The notes under the pieces were generated by a model that was not told where the DNA came from, made no database searches, and saw nothing but the letters and a program-made list of their open reading frames with translations. A stretch of 64,000 bases of DNA from UBA12481 sp942493265 (lineage in GTDB: Bacteria; Bacteroidota; Bacteroidia; Bacteroidales; UBA12481), in assembly GCA_942493265.1 (NCBI GenBank), contig OW818688.1:4836001-4900000 (forward strand). Reading direction: 5' to 3'. Position numbers and translations under genes: made by a program. This document shows, one piece after another, positions 10,129-18,735 of this stretch (position 1 is its first letter; the number at the start of each line of letters is the position of its first letter).

Positions 10129-12201
10129 TTACAATGCCTGCATCCAAATAAAATCCAACCCGACCGGCCCTGGTTTATCCCCAACCGGTTTTATCCTGAT
10201 CACATGAATGCCCTCGGTCAGTTCCAGGTTGTCGGAAGAGATATTGCGGGCAACACTCCGAAAAGGTGCCGAGAGGTCAACTACATCCGAACCGTTGAAT
10301 TTTATCAGCTTATTATCAAGAAAGATCTCCATTTTACCACCGCCCATGGTGCGCGCCACCGTGATATTAATCCTGAATTTACCGTTTTGTGAAGCCGGCA
10401 GCAGAATCGTGAGCGACTCGCTCTTATCGGCGGGACTCCATAATACCATCTGTTTGGCTGACCACTGAGGATTTTGTACCAATTCGGTATTCCTTGGTTT
10501 TGAAAGCAGATTTTCAATCTGGTAAAATATCGAATTCCGAGATGCTCCGGCAGGTTCCGGCCACCAGTCGGAAGGGAGTTCAAGATGCCTTACATCTGCT
10601 TTTGTTATGGCCAGATGATCATCATGTGCACCAGGTACCGCATAGGTGTAAATCATGCGGGCATAGGAGAAATGGTCAACCACGCGATGACTGTACAATT
10701 CCATAAAAAAATCAAAACTCCTGTCGAAAGGGATATTATCCGCAATGTGCCAGCGATAATTGGTGATAAAGCCACGGTTAGCCGGACCGTCATTCCGGGG
10801 CTGACCGCAATAGGCAAAATCAAACAATTCCTCCGACGACCAGGCATAATTATAATAATCCTCCGAGCCGGTACCAATAAAGGAAGGGCTCAGGTTATCA
10901 TCAATATAAATTTTTTCATCTCCCTCACCCCACCAATTGCCTGATGATGAGGGAACAGAAGTTGGATTGAGCAGGTAACAGGCTGCACCAACCATCCTGC
11001 CTTTTCCGCGGATCAGCAAATACGGGATATCCTTTACCTGCTTCGGATCGGCGAGCAATTCATGATTCACCCTCCACCGGGCCCTGAAATGCATGCTTGT
11101 TCCCTCTTTCCAGGCATAGGGTTCCGTCACGATTTTGGTTACTACCGTAACCTCCTGATCCCCCATATTTTCCAGAATCAGCTGGGCTGAATCCTTGAAT
11201 GGCATGAAATACCGGCAAACCATTCGGCCATCTTCCAGTACAGTAAAAGGCAGCGATTCGTATGGATTGAGTCCCGGGGCCGCTCCGAAAAAGTCACCGA
11301 TCGGAGATTGAACCTGCCCCCAGGGTGATCCGTCGAACCGGATCTCAAGAACGGTCTGCCTCAAGGCCTTATCCAAATTCCCGGCGGCAACAAAAGCCGC
11401 TATTCTCTTGATCCCTGCACTGCCTTTCATCGACTTAACAATTTTTTTTTCACCCGGCTTAAGCCAGATGGTTTCATAAGCAGCATCAAAAAGTACAGTA
11501 TCCAGATATTTAAAGGGTTCAGCCAATATTGCCGCTGCATGATCGAGTTTTGCCTGGTTATCCTTGATATCCTTAACCGTAAAGGTTTTAACCTTTGCGC
11601 CCTGTTCATATAATCTTACCTGAACATGATAGAAATGCAGATCTGACAGGTTGCCTTTCCAAACCATCCTGCACCCCCTGGCAAAGGGAATCGGATAGTA
11701 GGATGCCATATTCTGGTTTAGGGTGCCGGTCCATTCCTTCCGCGGTTCTTCCTTGAGGAAAGCCTCATAAGTATGAAGAAAGAAAGGCTCGGCCGCCGCA
11801 TTGTAAATGGGATCTTTATCCTGATCAAGCCATACCGTCAGATCACCGGCAATCTGTGCCGTCCAGAGCCTAACAATCGCTCCCGGCCCCTTGATATCAC
11901 AAATCAGATATTCGCCAACCCCTTTGCTGTCAGGCTTTTTCAGCACTTCCATAAATCCCGGCACCGCTTCCCCGCCAAATCCGTCACTGTTTGCAAACCA
12001 TCCCGGTTTATCGGGACTTACTGTTGAACGGTCATACGAGGAGTATTGTACAGACCGAAATCCCGGATCCGGAAATTCAGAGAGCTGCTTCATCCCGGTA
12101 AGGTCATCAATCAGGGAAGAAGTGGTAACTACCTGTCCGCTCGCTACTTGAAAAGCTGATAGCACTACAGCGAAAATTAATGATTTAAGTACTGTTCTCA
12201 T
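10129..12201 (-). CDS. GH172 (DUF2961) family glycoside hydrolase, secreted
   Basis: The 690-residue product has a signal peptide (MRTVLKSLIFAVVLSAFQVASGQ). The jelly-roll DUF2961 region covers roughly residues 30-560, with the hallmark motifs GNWWGEGDEK and FIGTGSEDYYNY. Glu426 and Glu447 in these motifs are 21 residues apart, the same spacing as the catalytic pair of the characterised GH172 difructose-anhydride enzyme (Glu270/Glu291). The C-terminal ~120 residues look like an added beta domain. Known members act on alpha-fructofuranosyl or alpha-arabinofuranosyl linkages; the substrate here is not known. It lies upstream of GH97 on the same strand, 133 bp apart across repeats, so a common transcript is possible. 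Confidence 0.88.
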   Translation of the reverse strand: MRTVLKSLIFAVVLSAFQVASGQVVTTSSLIDDLTGMKQLSEFPDPGFRSVQYSSYDRSTVSPDKPGWFANSDGFGGEAVPGFMEVLKKPDSKGVGEYLICDIKGPGAIVRLWTAQIAGDLTVWLDQDKDPIYNAAAEPFFLHTYEAFLKEEPRKEWTGTLNQNMASYYPIPFARGCRMVWKGNLSDLHFYHVQVRLYEQGAKVKTFTVKDIKDNQAKLDHAAAILAEPFKYLDTVLFDAAYETIWLKPGEKKIVKSMKGSAGIKRIAAFVAAGNLDKALRQTVLEIRFDGSPWGQVQSPIGDFFGAAPGLNPYESLPFTVLEDGRMVCRYFMPFKDSAQLILENMGDQEVTVVTKIVTEPYAWKEGTSMHFRARWRVNHELLADPKQVKDIPYLLIRGKGRMVGAACYLLNPTSVPSSSGNWWGEGDEKIYIDDNLSPSFIGTGSEDYYNYAWSSEELFDFAYCGQPRNDGPANRGFITNYRWHIADNIPFDRSFDFFMELYSHRVVDHFSYARMIYTYAVPGAHDDHLAITKADVRHLELPSDWWPEPAGASRNSIFYQIENLLSKPRNTELVQNPQWSAKQMVLWSPADKSESLTILLPASQNGKFRINITVARTMGGGKMEIFLDNKLIKFNGSDVVDLSAPFRSVARNISSDNLELTEGIHVIRIKPVGDKPGPVGLDFIWMQAL

Positions 12202-12294
12202 CGGTTTCAGTATTGTATATTCGTCGGCGTTGGCGAACCGTGAAATTAAGACTTTTAGGTAAACCTGTTAAAAAAACACTTAATAAATCGTAGC

Positions 12295-13443
12295 ATGAAA
12301 AACGTTCAGAGGTTAAAGATCCCAGTCCTGCTAATTCTTTTGACATTTGTTTTGAATCCCTCGTGGGTGGTATGTCAGGAGAAAAAACCTGCCGAAAGCA
12401 AACCCGAATTTCAAATGACCATTCTGAAGCAGATTCCCGCAACTTCAGTAAAAAGTCAGGCCTCTACTTCCACCTGCTGGTGTTTTTCAACCACCTCGAT
12501 GCTGGAGAGTGAGCTGATCAGGTTGGGCAAAGGTGAAGTCGGACTGTCTGAAATGTTCACGGTAAACAATGTTTATGCCGATAAGGCAAGCATGTATGTG
12601 AAATTTCATGGAACCTGCAACTTCGCCGAAGGTGGTGCACAACATGATGTTATGAATTCAATCAGGAAGTACGGCATCGTTCCGAGGGATATTTATCCGG
12701 GTCTGAATTACGGTGAAACCACCCACAGGCATGGCGAACTGGTGACTGCCCTTACCGGTATCGTTCAAACCGTGGTTAAAAATCCTAACGGCAAGATCAG
12801 TCCGGTTTGGCTGAATGGCTTAAACGGAGTACTGGATGCATATCTCGGCGAAAAACCTGTTTCCTTCTCATACAATGGTAAGATGTTGAGCCCAAAGGAA
12901 TTCGCGGCAACGCTCGGTATCAATCCTGACGATTATGTTGAGTTTTCCTCCTATACCCATCATCCGTTTTATGAGAAATTCGTGCTGGAAGTACCCGACA
13001 ACTGGGCTCAGCAATCCATGTATAATGTTCCGATTGATGAGCTGATGGGGATTATCGATTATTCCTTGAATAACGGGATATCAATTTCGTGGGGTGCCGA
13101 TATTTCTAACCTGGGCTTCAATGAAGGCTATGGCCGTATCATGACCGACGGGGCAGATTTTAAAAATCCGGAAGCTAATGAAAAACAAATATCCCAAACC
13201 GACAGGCAATATATGTTCGACTCCTGGCAGCTGACCGATGATCATGGCATGCACCTTACCGGGATTGCCACGGATCAGTTTGGCAACAAATATTATATGG
13301 AAAAGAATTCCTGGGGCGAAGGCGGAAAATATAAGGGATACTCCTATTTATCAGTGCCTTTCATGCGCATGCGCACCATGTCGGTAATGCTGCATAAGGA
13401 CGGGGTTCCTCCACAGATTGCAAAAAAAATCGGTTTAAAATAA
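12295..13443 (+). CDS. Secreted C1-type (bleomycin hydrolase-like) cysteine peptidase, copy 1
   Basis: The 382-residue product has an N-terminal signal peptide ending near VVCQ. The papain-fold triad can be read: an oxyanion Gln in VKSQAS, Cys61 in TSTCWCF, His317 in DDHGMHL and Asn338 in EKNSWG. The HGM and KNSWG contexts and long insertions between Cys and His match the aminopeptidase C/bleomycin hydrolase branch, which is normally cytoplasmic; here the protein is exported. A second Cys (63) two residues after the nucleophile is unusual. A paralogue follows after 15 bp, so the two form an operon. It is divergent from the GH172 gene with a 93-bp gap in which I see no clear promoter. Confidence 0.85.
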   Translation: MKNVQRLKIPVLLILLTFVLNPSWVVCQEKKPAESKPEFQMTILKQIPATSVKSQASTSTCWCFSTTSMLESELIRLGKGEVGLSEMFTVNNVYADKASMYVKFHGTCNFAEGGAQHDVMNSIRKYGIVPRDIYPGLNYGETTHRHGELVTALTGIVQTVVKNPNGKISPVWLNGLNGVLDAYLGEKPVSFSYNGKMLSPKEFAATLGINPDDYVEFSSYTHHPFYEKFVLEVPDNWAQQSMYNVPIDELMGIIDYSLNNGISISWGADISNLGFNEGYGRIMTDGADFKNPEANEKQISQTDRQYMFDSWQLTDDHGMHLTGIATDQFGNKYYMEKNSWGEGGKYKGYSYLSVPFMRMRTMSVMLHKDGVPPQIAKKIGLK

Positions 13444-13458
13444 CAGAGTCTGAAAGCT

Positions 13459-14601
13459 ATGAAAAAAATATCTTATCTGAATTTCGGGGTCTTATTGATT
13501 GCTGCCCTGACAACACTGCCCGCACCGCTCCTGGCAAAAAAGAAAAAAGTACCCGAACCTCCCTATAAATTCACCACAGAGGTTGAATACCCGCGTACCG
13601 CAGTAAAAAATCAGGGTTCATCAAGCACATGCTGGTCATACTCTACAACCTCATTTCTGGAAAGTGAAATGCAGCGCATCGGAAAGCCTGAAACCGAACT
13701 TTCAGTCATGTTTACGGTCAGGAATATCTATTTGGATAAAGCTGAGCAATTTGTGCGTTGGAACGGAAAATGCGAATTTGGTCCGGGCGGTGCCGATCAT
13801 GATGTAATCAATTCAATCAAAAAATACGGGATTGTTCCATTGTCAGTATACACCGGTAATGAAATCCGTGAAAAGGGAGTGATTCATAATGAGATGGATG
13901 GCGTTCTAAGGGCTTATGTTGACGGAATCGTAAAAAATCCGAACGGCAAAATCAGCACAGCCTGGAAAGCAGGATTCGTTAACCTGGTTGATGCTTACCT
14001 GGGGAAAGTACCTGAAAATTTTGAATTTAACGGTGCTTCCTACACCCCGCAATCCTTTGCCGACAGCCTCGGATTGAATTTCGATGACTATGTGGAAATA
14101 ACTTCTTTCTCACATCACCCATTCTATGAGCAGTTCGTTCTGGAGGTCCCCGACAACTGGGTACGCGGTTCGGTGTTTAATGTTCCGGTAAATGAGATGG
14201 ATGCGATCGTTGAATACTCTCTGAGAAACGGGTACACAGTAGGTTGGGCAGCCGACCTCGATAAAGGATTCAATTTCGGATTGGGCGTAGCGGTTGTACC
14301 TCCCGACAACTGGGATGGCAGATCCTTTAAGCCGGGCATGGAACCTGAAATCACACAGGAAAGGCGTCAGGTTGAATTCGAAAATTACCAGACAACCGAT
14401 GACCATGGCATGCACCTGGTTGGAATTGCACACGATCAGAATGGCGGAAAATATTACCTGGAGAAAAACTCCTGGGGACCTGCCAATACGCATAAGGGCT
14501 ACAGCTATGTCTCTTCCGCCTACCTGAAACTGAAAAGCACGGGTATCATGGTGAATAAGAACGGTATACCGAAAGAGATCCGAAGCAAGCTGGGGATTTA
14601 G
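13459..14601 (+). CDS. Secreted C1-type cysteine peptidase, copy 2
   Basis: This 380-residue paralogue of the preceding gene is collinear over the full length. It has a signal peptide (MKKISYLNFGVLLIAALTTLPAPLLA) followed by a basic KKKKV stretch. The triad is kept: Cys in SSTCWSYST, His in DDHGMHL, Asn in EKNSWGP. It lacks the extra Cys of copy 1 (CWS instead of CWC). The two differ widely in sequence, so the duplication is old. The stop codon is one base before the inverted-repeat element at 14603. A role in peptide trimming in the periplasm is inferred from the family and the signal peptide. Confidence 0.85.
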   Translation: MKKISYLNFGVLLIAALTTLPAPLLAKKKKVPEPPYKFTTEVEYPRTAVKNQGSSSTCWSYSTTSFLESEMQRIGKPETELSVMFTVRNIYLDKAEQFVRWNGKCEFGPGGADHDVINSIKKYGIVPLSVYTGNEIREKGVIHNEMDGVLRAYVDGIVKNPNGKISTAWKAGFVNLVDAYLGKVPENFEFNGASYTPQSFADSLGLNFDDYVEITSFSHHPFYEQFVLEVPDNWVRGSVFNVPVNEMDAIVEYSLRNGYTVGWAADLDKGFNFGLGVAVVPPDNWDGRSFKPGMEPEITQERRQVEFENYQTTDDHGMHLVGIAHDQNGGKYYLEKNSWGPANTHKGYSYVSSAYLKLKSTGIMVNKNGIPKEIRSKLGI

Positions 14602-14602
14602 G

Positions 14603-14855
14603 ACCTCCCCCTGCCCCATAGCCGTCAACCTAAGGATTCCCGGGGTGAAAAATAGAGGTTGGAAATTATAGATTCGAAGACCAGTTTTGAATGCTGAATT
14701 AGGAGATCCAAGTCAGGCATGATGCACACTTGAATCTGTTTTTTCAAAATTCAAAACTGGTCTTCGAATCTCGGAATTTTCACTTCCTTTCTTTAATTAT
14801 TTAAAAAAACAATGGGATTATGCCTTAGGTTGACGGCTATGGGGCAGGGGGAGGT
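14603..14855. mobile_element. MITE-like element with nested perfect inverted repeats
   Basis: A 33-bp perfect terminal inverted repeat (14603-14635 and 14823-14855) encloses a second perfect 23-bp inverted repeat (14670-14692 and 14749-14771). The outer arms begin ACCTCCCCCTGCCCC. The interior is AT-rich and shows no reading frame of note. I see no clear target-site duplication. The element fills almost the whole gap between convergent genes. It could be a non-autonomous transposable element or a large folded RNA/terminator; copy number elsewhere would decide. Confidence 0.75.
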
Positions 14856-14891
14856 AAACCGGATCACATAGTACTCAATCCGGCAGTTGAA

Positions 14892-16046
14892 CTACTCCGC
14901 ACTGAACTTATAAACCGTGGTATGCTTATACCGCTGACCAGGTTCCAGCAGCGTCGAAGGGAAAGCAGGCTGATTCGGTGAATCGGGGAAATGCTGTGTT
15001 TCCAGACAAAAGCCCCAATGCTGCGTATATTTAACATTACCTGAGCCGGTTAAAATACCGTCCAGAAAATTGCCCGAATAAAACTGCACGCCGGGCTCAG
15101 TGGTCAATACTTCCATTACCCGTCCGCTTACCGGTTCCTTCACTTTAACAATCCTGCGGATAGGCATGGCATTGTCGGATACAACGTAATTGTGATCATA
15201 ACCACCGTCAACCTGCGCGATGCGTTCGCCAATAGTGTGCGGCTGAGTGAAATCCATCGGGGTTCCGGCAACAGCCCTGAGTTCGCCCGTGGGAATCAGC
15301 GTAGAGTCAACAACAGTATAACGTTCAGCCAGAATCTGAATTTCGTGACCGAGAATATTTGTCCGGGCATTGCCGGTGAGGTTAAAGTACCCGTGATGGG
15401 TTATATTTACCGGACAAGCCTGATCGATCGTACCGTCATAATCTACCTTCAGGCTGTTATCGTTCATCAGCGTATAAAAAACCGTTACAGAGAGGTTACC
15501 AGGATAACCCTCTTCCATGTCCTTGCTGAAATAGCTCAATTTAACACCCTGTCCATCTGCATTTTCAAAAGTCTCACTATCCCAAACCACTTTATCAAAT
15601 CCTTTCAATCCACCGTGAAGATGATTGGGTCCATTATTAATAGCCAGGGAGAAATCACGCCCGTTCAGCGAAAATTTTCCCTGTTTGATACGGTTGCCAT
15701 ACCGGCCCACTATCGAACCGAGATAACAGCAATTGTTGATATAAGGTTCTTTCCAATAAGTTTCCGGACTGTCGAATCCAAGAACCACATTCTCATATTT
15801 TCCTGATTTGTCAGGTGAGGTCAGGCCTGTGACAATGGCCCCGTAATTGGTAATTTTAGCCGTCATACCGTTAACATTGGTCAGCGTATAAAGAACCACT
15901 TCTTTACCATCCCGCTGTCCCACAATTTCTTTTTTGATTTTCATAGCTTGGTCTGTTGTTTTTTGCTGTTTTGTTTTGCATCCTGAAATCATCAGCAGCG
16001 AAAGTCCAATCATGGACAACTGCATAACTAAAGCTTTGGTTTTCAT
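14892..16046 (-). CDS. galM: Aldose 1-epimerase, lipoprotein
   Basis: I place the start at the ATG at 16046, because it gives a standard lipoprotein signal (MKTKALVMQLSMIGLSLLMISGC) with the lipid-bearing Cys at residue 23; the longer open frame to 16097 adds 17 implausible residues. The remaining ~360 residues match galactose mutarotase: NYGAIVTGL near the start of the domain, NGPNHLHGG with a catalytic-region His, THHGYFNLTG with the catalytic His, and a conserved C-terminal FCLETQHFPD with the catalytic Glu. It interconverts alpha and beta anomers of galactose or glucose. Divergent from galactokinase, 119 bp apart. Membrane anchoring places it outside the cytoplasm, before sugar uptake. 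Confidence 0.93.
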   Translation of the reverse strand: MKTKALVMQLSMIGLSLLMISGCKTKQQKTTDQAMKIKKEIVGQRDGKEVVLYTLTNVNGMTAKITNYGAIVTGLTSPDKSGKYENVVLGFDSPETYWKEPYINNCCYLGSIVGRYGNRIKQGKFSLNGRDFSLAINNGPNHLHGGLKGFDKVVWDSETFENADGQGVKLSYFSKDMEEGYPGNLSVTVFYTLMNDNSLKVDYDGTIDQACPVNITHHGYFNLTGNARTNILGHEIQILAERYTVVDSTLIPTGELRAVAGTPMDFTQPHTIGERIAQVDGGYDHNYVVSDNAMPIRRIVKVKEPVSGRVMEVLTTEPGVQFYSGNFLDGILTGSGNVKYTQHWGFCLETQHFPDSPNQPAFPSTLLEPGQRYKHTTVYKFSAE

Positions 16047-16165
16047 AGTCTTGATAAATATTGATCGGCTTAAGCAAGTATAGTGTTTTTTGTACAATTA
16101 TAGCCTAGCCGGTCTGATTTTATTCTATTTTTACCAAAACATAACGCATAACCTACAAACTCAAT

Positions 16166-17329
16166 ATGACAACCGAAATATTAAGCAAAGCATGGGCTGA
16201 AAGATATTCAGCCGCCGGATCTCCGGTGAAATATTATTTTTCACCGGGCCGGGTAAACCTCATTGGTGAACATACCGATTATAACGGCGGTTATGTATTT
16301 CCGTGTGCGTTGAGTTTTGGCACCTATCTGGCCATCCGCGTGATCGATGAACCGGTCATCCGCCTGGCCACCACCAATTTTGGATTTAAAGCCGAAATTC
16401 CGGTCGGGGCTTCCTATCAGAAAATCGGGGACGAATGGGTTAATTACCCATTGGGAGTGGTCAGCGAGCTCACGAAAAGAGGAGTCAGAATGACCGGATT
16501 CGAGATGCTCTTCTCAGGAAATATCCCGAATAAAAGCGGACTCTCCTCGTCGGCATCAATCGAACTGGTTACAGCAGTTGCCATCAACGACCTGCTCAAC
16601 CTTGGCATTTCGCGCATCGAGCTCGTTAAGATCGGACGCGCTGCAGAAAACTTTTTTGTCGGGGTGAACTGTGGGATCATGGATCAATTTGCCGTTGGGA
16701 TGGGCAAAAAGGATCATGCCATCTTCCTTAAATGTGATACCCTTGACTATGAACTTGTTCCGATCAAACTGGACGGATACAAACTGGTGATAGCCAATAC
16801 CAATAAGTCCCGCGGGTTAGCAGATTCAAAATATAATGAGCGGGTTGCCGAATGCCAGACCGCAGTTAAAATGCTCAGTAAAGGAAAACCAATAGCGCTA
16901 CTGGCCGAAATGAATCTCCGTGATTTTGCTGCAAATGAGCACTTTATCACCGATGAGGTGATCAAGCGGCGCGCCCGGCACGTAATTTCAGAAAATGATC
17001 GCACTTTCGAAGCCGTTGAGGTTTTAAAAGCCGGTAATCTGGTCCGGTTTGGAGAGCTGATGAATGCCTCACACGATTCCCTCCGTTATGATTATGAGGT
17101 TACGGGAATCGAACTGGACACGCTGGTTGAAGAAACCCGGAAAATTCCCGGGGTAATAGGATCACGCATGACTGGCGCCGGATTTGGCGGATGCACCGTC
17201 AGTTTGGTTAAAGATGAATCCATCGACCGGCTGATCGCAGAAGTTGGGCCCGCATATCAGGCAAAAACCGGATTAAAGGCGGATTTTTATGTCGCTGAAA
17301 TTGGCGATGGAGCCCGGCAAATCAGATAA
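16166..17329 (+). CDS. galK: Galactokinase
   Basis: This 387-residue GHMP-family kinase phosphorylates alpha-D-galactose at C1 with ATP. Motif 1 is the galactokinase signature SPGRVNLIGEHTDYNGG (about 29-45), motif 2 is GLSSSASIE, with the catalytic Asp in NCGIMDQFA, and motif 3 is TGAGFGGCTVSL near the C terminus. The length is normal for the family. No galT or galE is in the window, so the rest of the Leloir pathway must lie elsewhere. A gene for a lipoprotein and an SSS transporter follow on the same strand and probably share the transcript. Confidence 0.96.
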   Translation: MTTEILSKAWAERYSAAGSPVKYYFSPGRVNLIGEHTDYNGGYVFPCALSFGTYLAIRVIDEPVIRLATTNFGFKAEIPVGASYQKIGDEWVNYPLGVVSELTKRGVRMTGFEMLFSGNIPNKSGLSSSASIELVTAVAINDLLNLGISRIELVKIGRAAENFFVGVNCGIMDQFAVGMGKKDHAIFLKCDTLDYELVPIKLDGYKLVIANTNKSRGLADSKYNERVAECQTAVKMLSKGKPIALLAEMNLRDFAANEHFITDEVIKRRARHVISENDRTFEAVEVLKAGNLVRFGELMNASHDSLRYDYEVTGIELDTLVEETRKIPGVIGSRMTGAGFGGCTVSLVKDESIDRLIAEVGPAYQAKTGLKADFYVAEIGDGARQIR

Positions 17330-17363
17330 TGTGCTAATTTGTTAATGTGCTAATTTGCTAATG
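17327..17363. repeat. 16-bp tandem repeat (TAATGTGCTAATTTGY)
   Basis: Two full copies and a 5-base start of a third. The first copy contains the galK stop codon. Noncoding, between galK and the next gene. Confidence 0.8.
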
Positions 17364-17451
17364 AAAGAAGCGCAGTGCTATGATTTCAGCTTCCCAGCCA
17401 CCGCCCCCTTTTCTGTCAATTATTTTACAAAAGTTACCAAAACCTTATACC

Positions 17452-18723
17452 ATGACATTTTCACTCACCCCCTCAAAATCAGCCCTCTTCAGCATTTTAC
17501 TCATCGCCGTATTCGCAGTGGGCTGCAAAAATCAAAGTCAAAAGAAAACAATGGAAAATCAACCTGCACCAACCGTTTATGAAGCCGGAACCTTCGGCTA
17601 CGACCTGAAATTCCTGAACGAACATCAGAAAACCGTTGTACTGAAACGTGACGAGGCAATGGTTGCCCTGATTCCCGGATACCAGGGAAGGGTAATGACC
17701 TCGGCTTCAGACGGAATGAAAGGAATGAGCTATGGCTGGATCAATTATAAACTGATCGAATCCGGTGAGAAAGCCGCCCATTTCAACAATTATGGCGGAG
17801 AGGAGCGGTTATGGTTCGGGCCTGAGGGCGGACAGTTCAGCATCTTTTTTGCCCCCGGGGTTCCATTTACCTTCGAAAACTGGCAGGTTCCCGCACCCAT
17901 CGATACGGATAGTTTCGACCTGATTTCGGCAGATGATACTTCGGCGGTTTTCCGGAAAAACATACAGCTTCTTAATTATAGTAATGTAAGGTTTAACCTG
18001 ACGGTCGACCGCACGGTTACCCTCCTCACTAAAAGCCAGATTCAGACCCGAACCGGCATCAGTCTGCCCGACGGCGTTCAGCCGGTGGCTTATGAATCAA
18101 ATAACGTACTGACCAATACGGGTAAAATGCCCTGGACGCGCGAAGGCGGATTACTTTCGATGTGGCTGCTCGGACAGTTGATCTCATCGCCAACCAATAT
18201 TGTACTCGCTCCTTTCATTGAAGGGGATGAAGCTAAACTGGGACCGGTGGTGAACGACACCTATTTTGGCAAGGTCTCCGCCGACCGGTTGATCATCCTG
18301 AAAAACCTCATCATGTTTAAAGCAGACGGCCTGGAAAGAGGCAAAATCGGCCTGTCACCACTCCGGGCGAAGAATTATATCGGCAGTTATGATTTTGGCA
18401 AGAAAGTTCTGACCGTTGTTTTTTACAACAAACCCGATACTCATCAAGGTTATGTCAACTCCATGTGGGAAATCCAGAAAAATCCATTTTCCGGAGATGT
18501 GCTCAACTCCTATAATGATGGTCCGCTCGAAGATGGTACCCAGATGGGGCCTTTCTATGAACTGGAAGATTCATCCCCGGCGGCAGCCTTGAAACCCGGT
18601 GAAAATTTGAAACATATTAACCTCACCATTCACCTTACCGGAGATGAAAACGCTTTGGATGGGATTCTGAAAAGCCTGTTCGGCATCACTGCCGGCGAAA
18701 TCCGTACATCCTTTTCCAGATAA
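17452..18723 (+). CDS. Lipoprotein of unknown function in galactose cluster (DUF6786-like)
   Basis: The start at ATG 17452 is chosen because it gives a lipoprotein signal (MTFSLTPSKSALFSILLIAVFAVGC, Cys25); the open frame reaches 17380 without a better start. The mature ~400 residues look all-beta, with stretches such as NNYGGEERLWFGPEGGQ and ALIPGYQGRVMTS. They recall the mutarotase-like sandwich fold and, from memory, the family listed as DUF6786; I cannot confirm this without a search. It lies between galK and a sugar symporter, 13 bp ahead of the latter. A role in sugar binding or anomer handling at the membrane is inference only. Confidence 0.7.
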   Translation: MTFSLTPSKSALFSILLIAVFAVGCKNQSQKKTMENQPAPTVYEAGTFGYDLKFLNEHQKTVVLKRDEAMVALIPGYQGRVMTSASDGMKGMSYGWINYKLIESGEKAAHFNNYGGEERLWFGPEGGQFSIFFAPGVPFTFENWQVPAPIDTDSFDLISADDTSAVFRKNIQLLNYSNVRFNLTVDRTVTLLTKSQIQTRTGISLPDGVQPVAYESNNVLTNTGKMPWTREGGLLSMWLLGQLISSPTNIVLAPFIEGDEAKLGPVVNDTYFGKVSADRLIILKNLIMFKADGLERGKIGLSPLRAKNYIGSYDFGKKVLTVVFYNKPDTHQGYVNSMWEIQKNPFSGDVLNSYNDGPLEDGTQMGPFYELEDSSPAAALKPGENLKHINLTIHLTGDENALDGILKSLFGITAGEIRTSFSR

Positions 18724-18735
18724 TTTTCAAGAATT

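Noticed and set aside
8040..12201. A complete polysaccharide utilisation locus
   Set aside because: No SusC/SusD pair, sulfatase or hybrid two-component regulator is present; only two glycosidases are found.
14603..14855. Ordinary intrinsic terminator
   Set aside because: The arms are 187 bases apart, no T-run follows either arm, and a second inverted repeat is nested inside.
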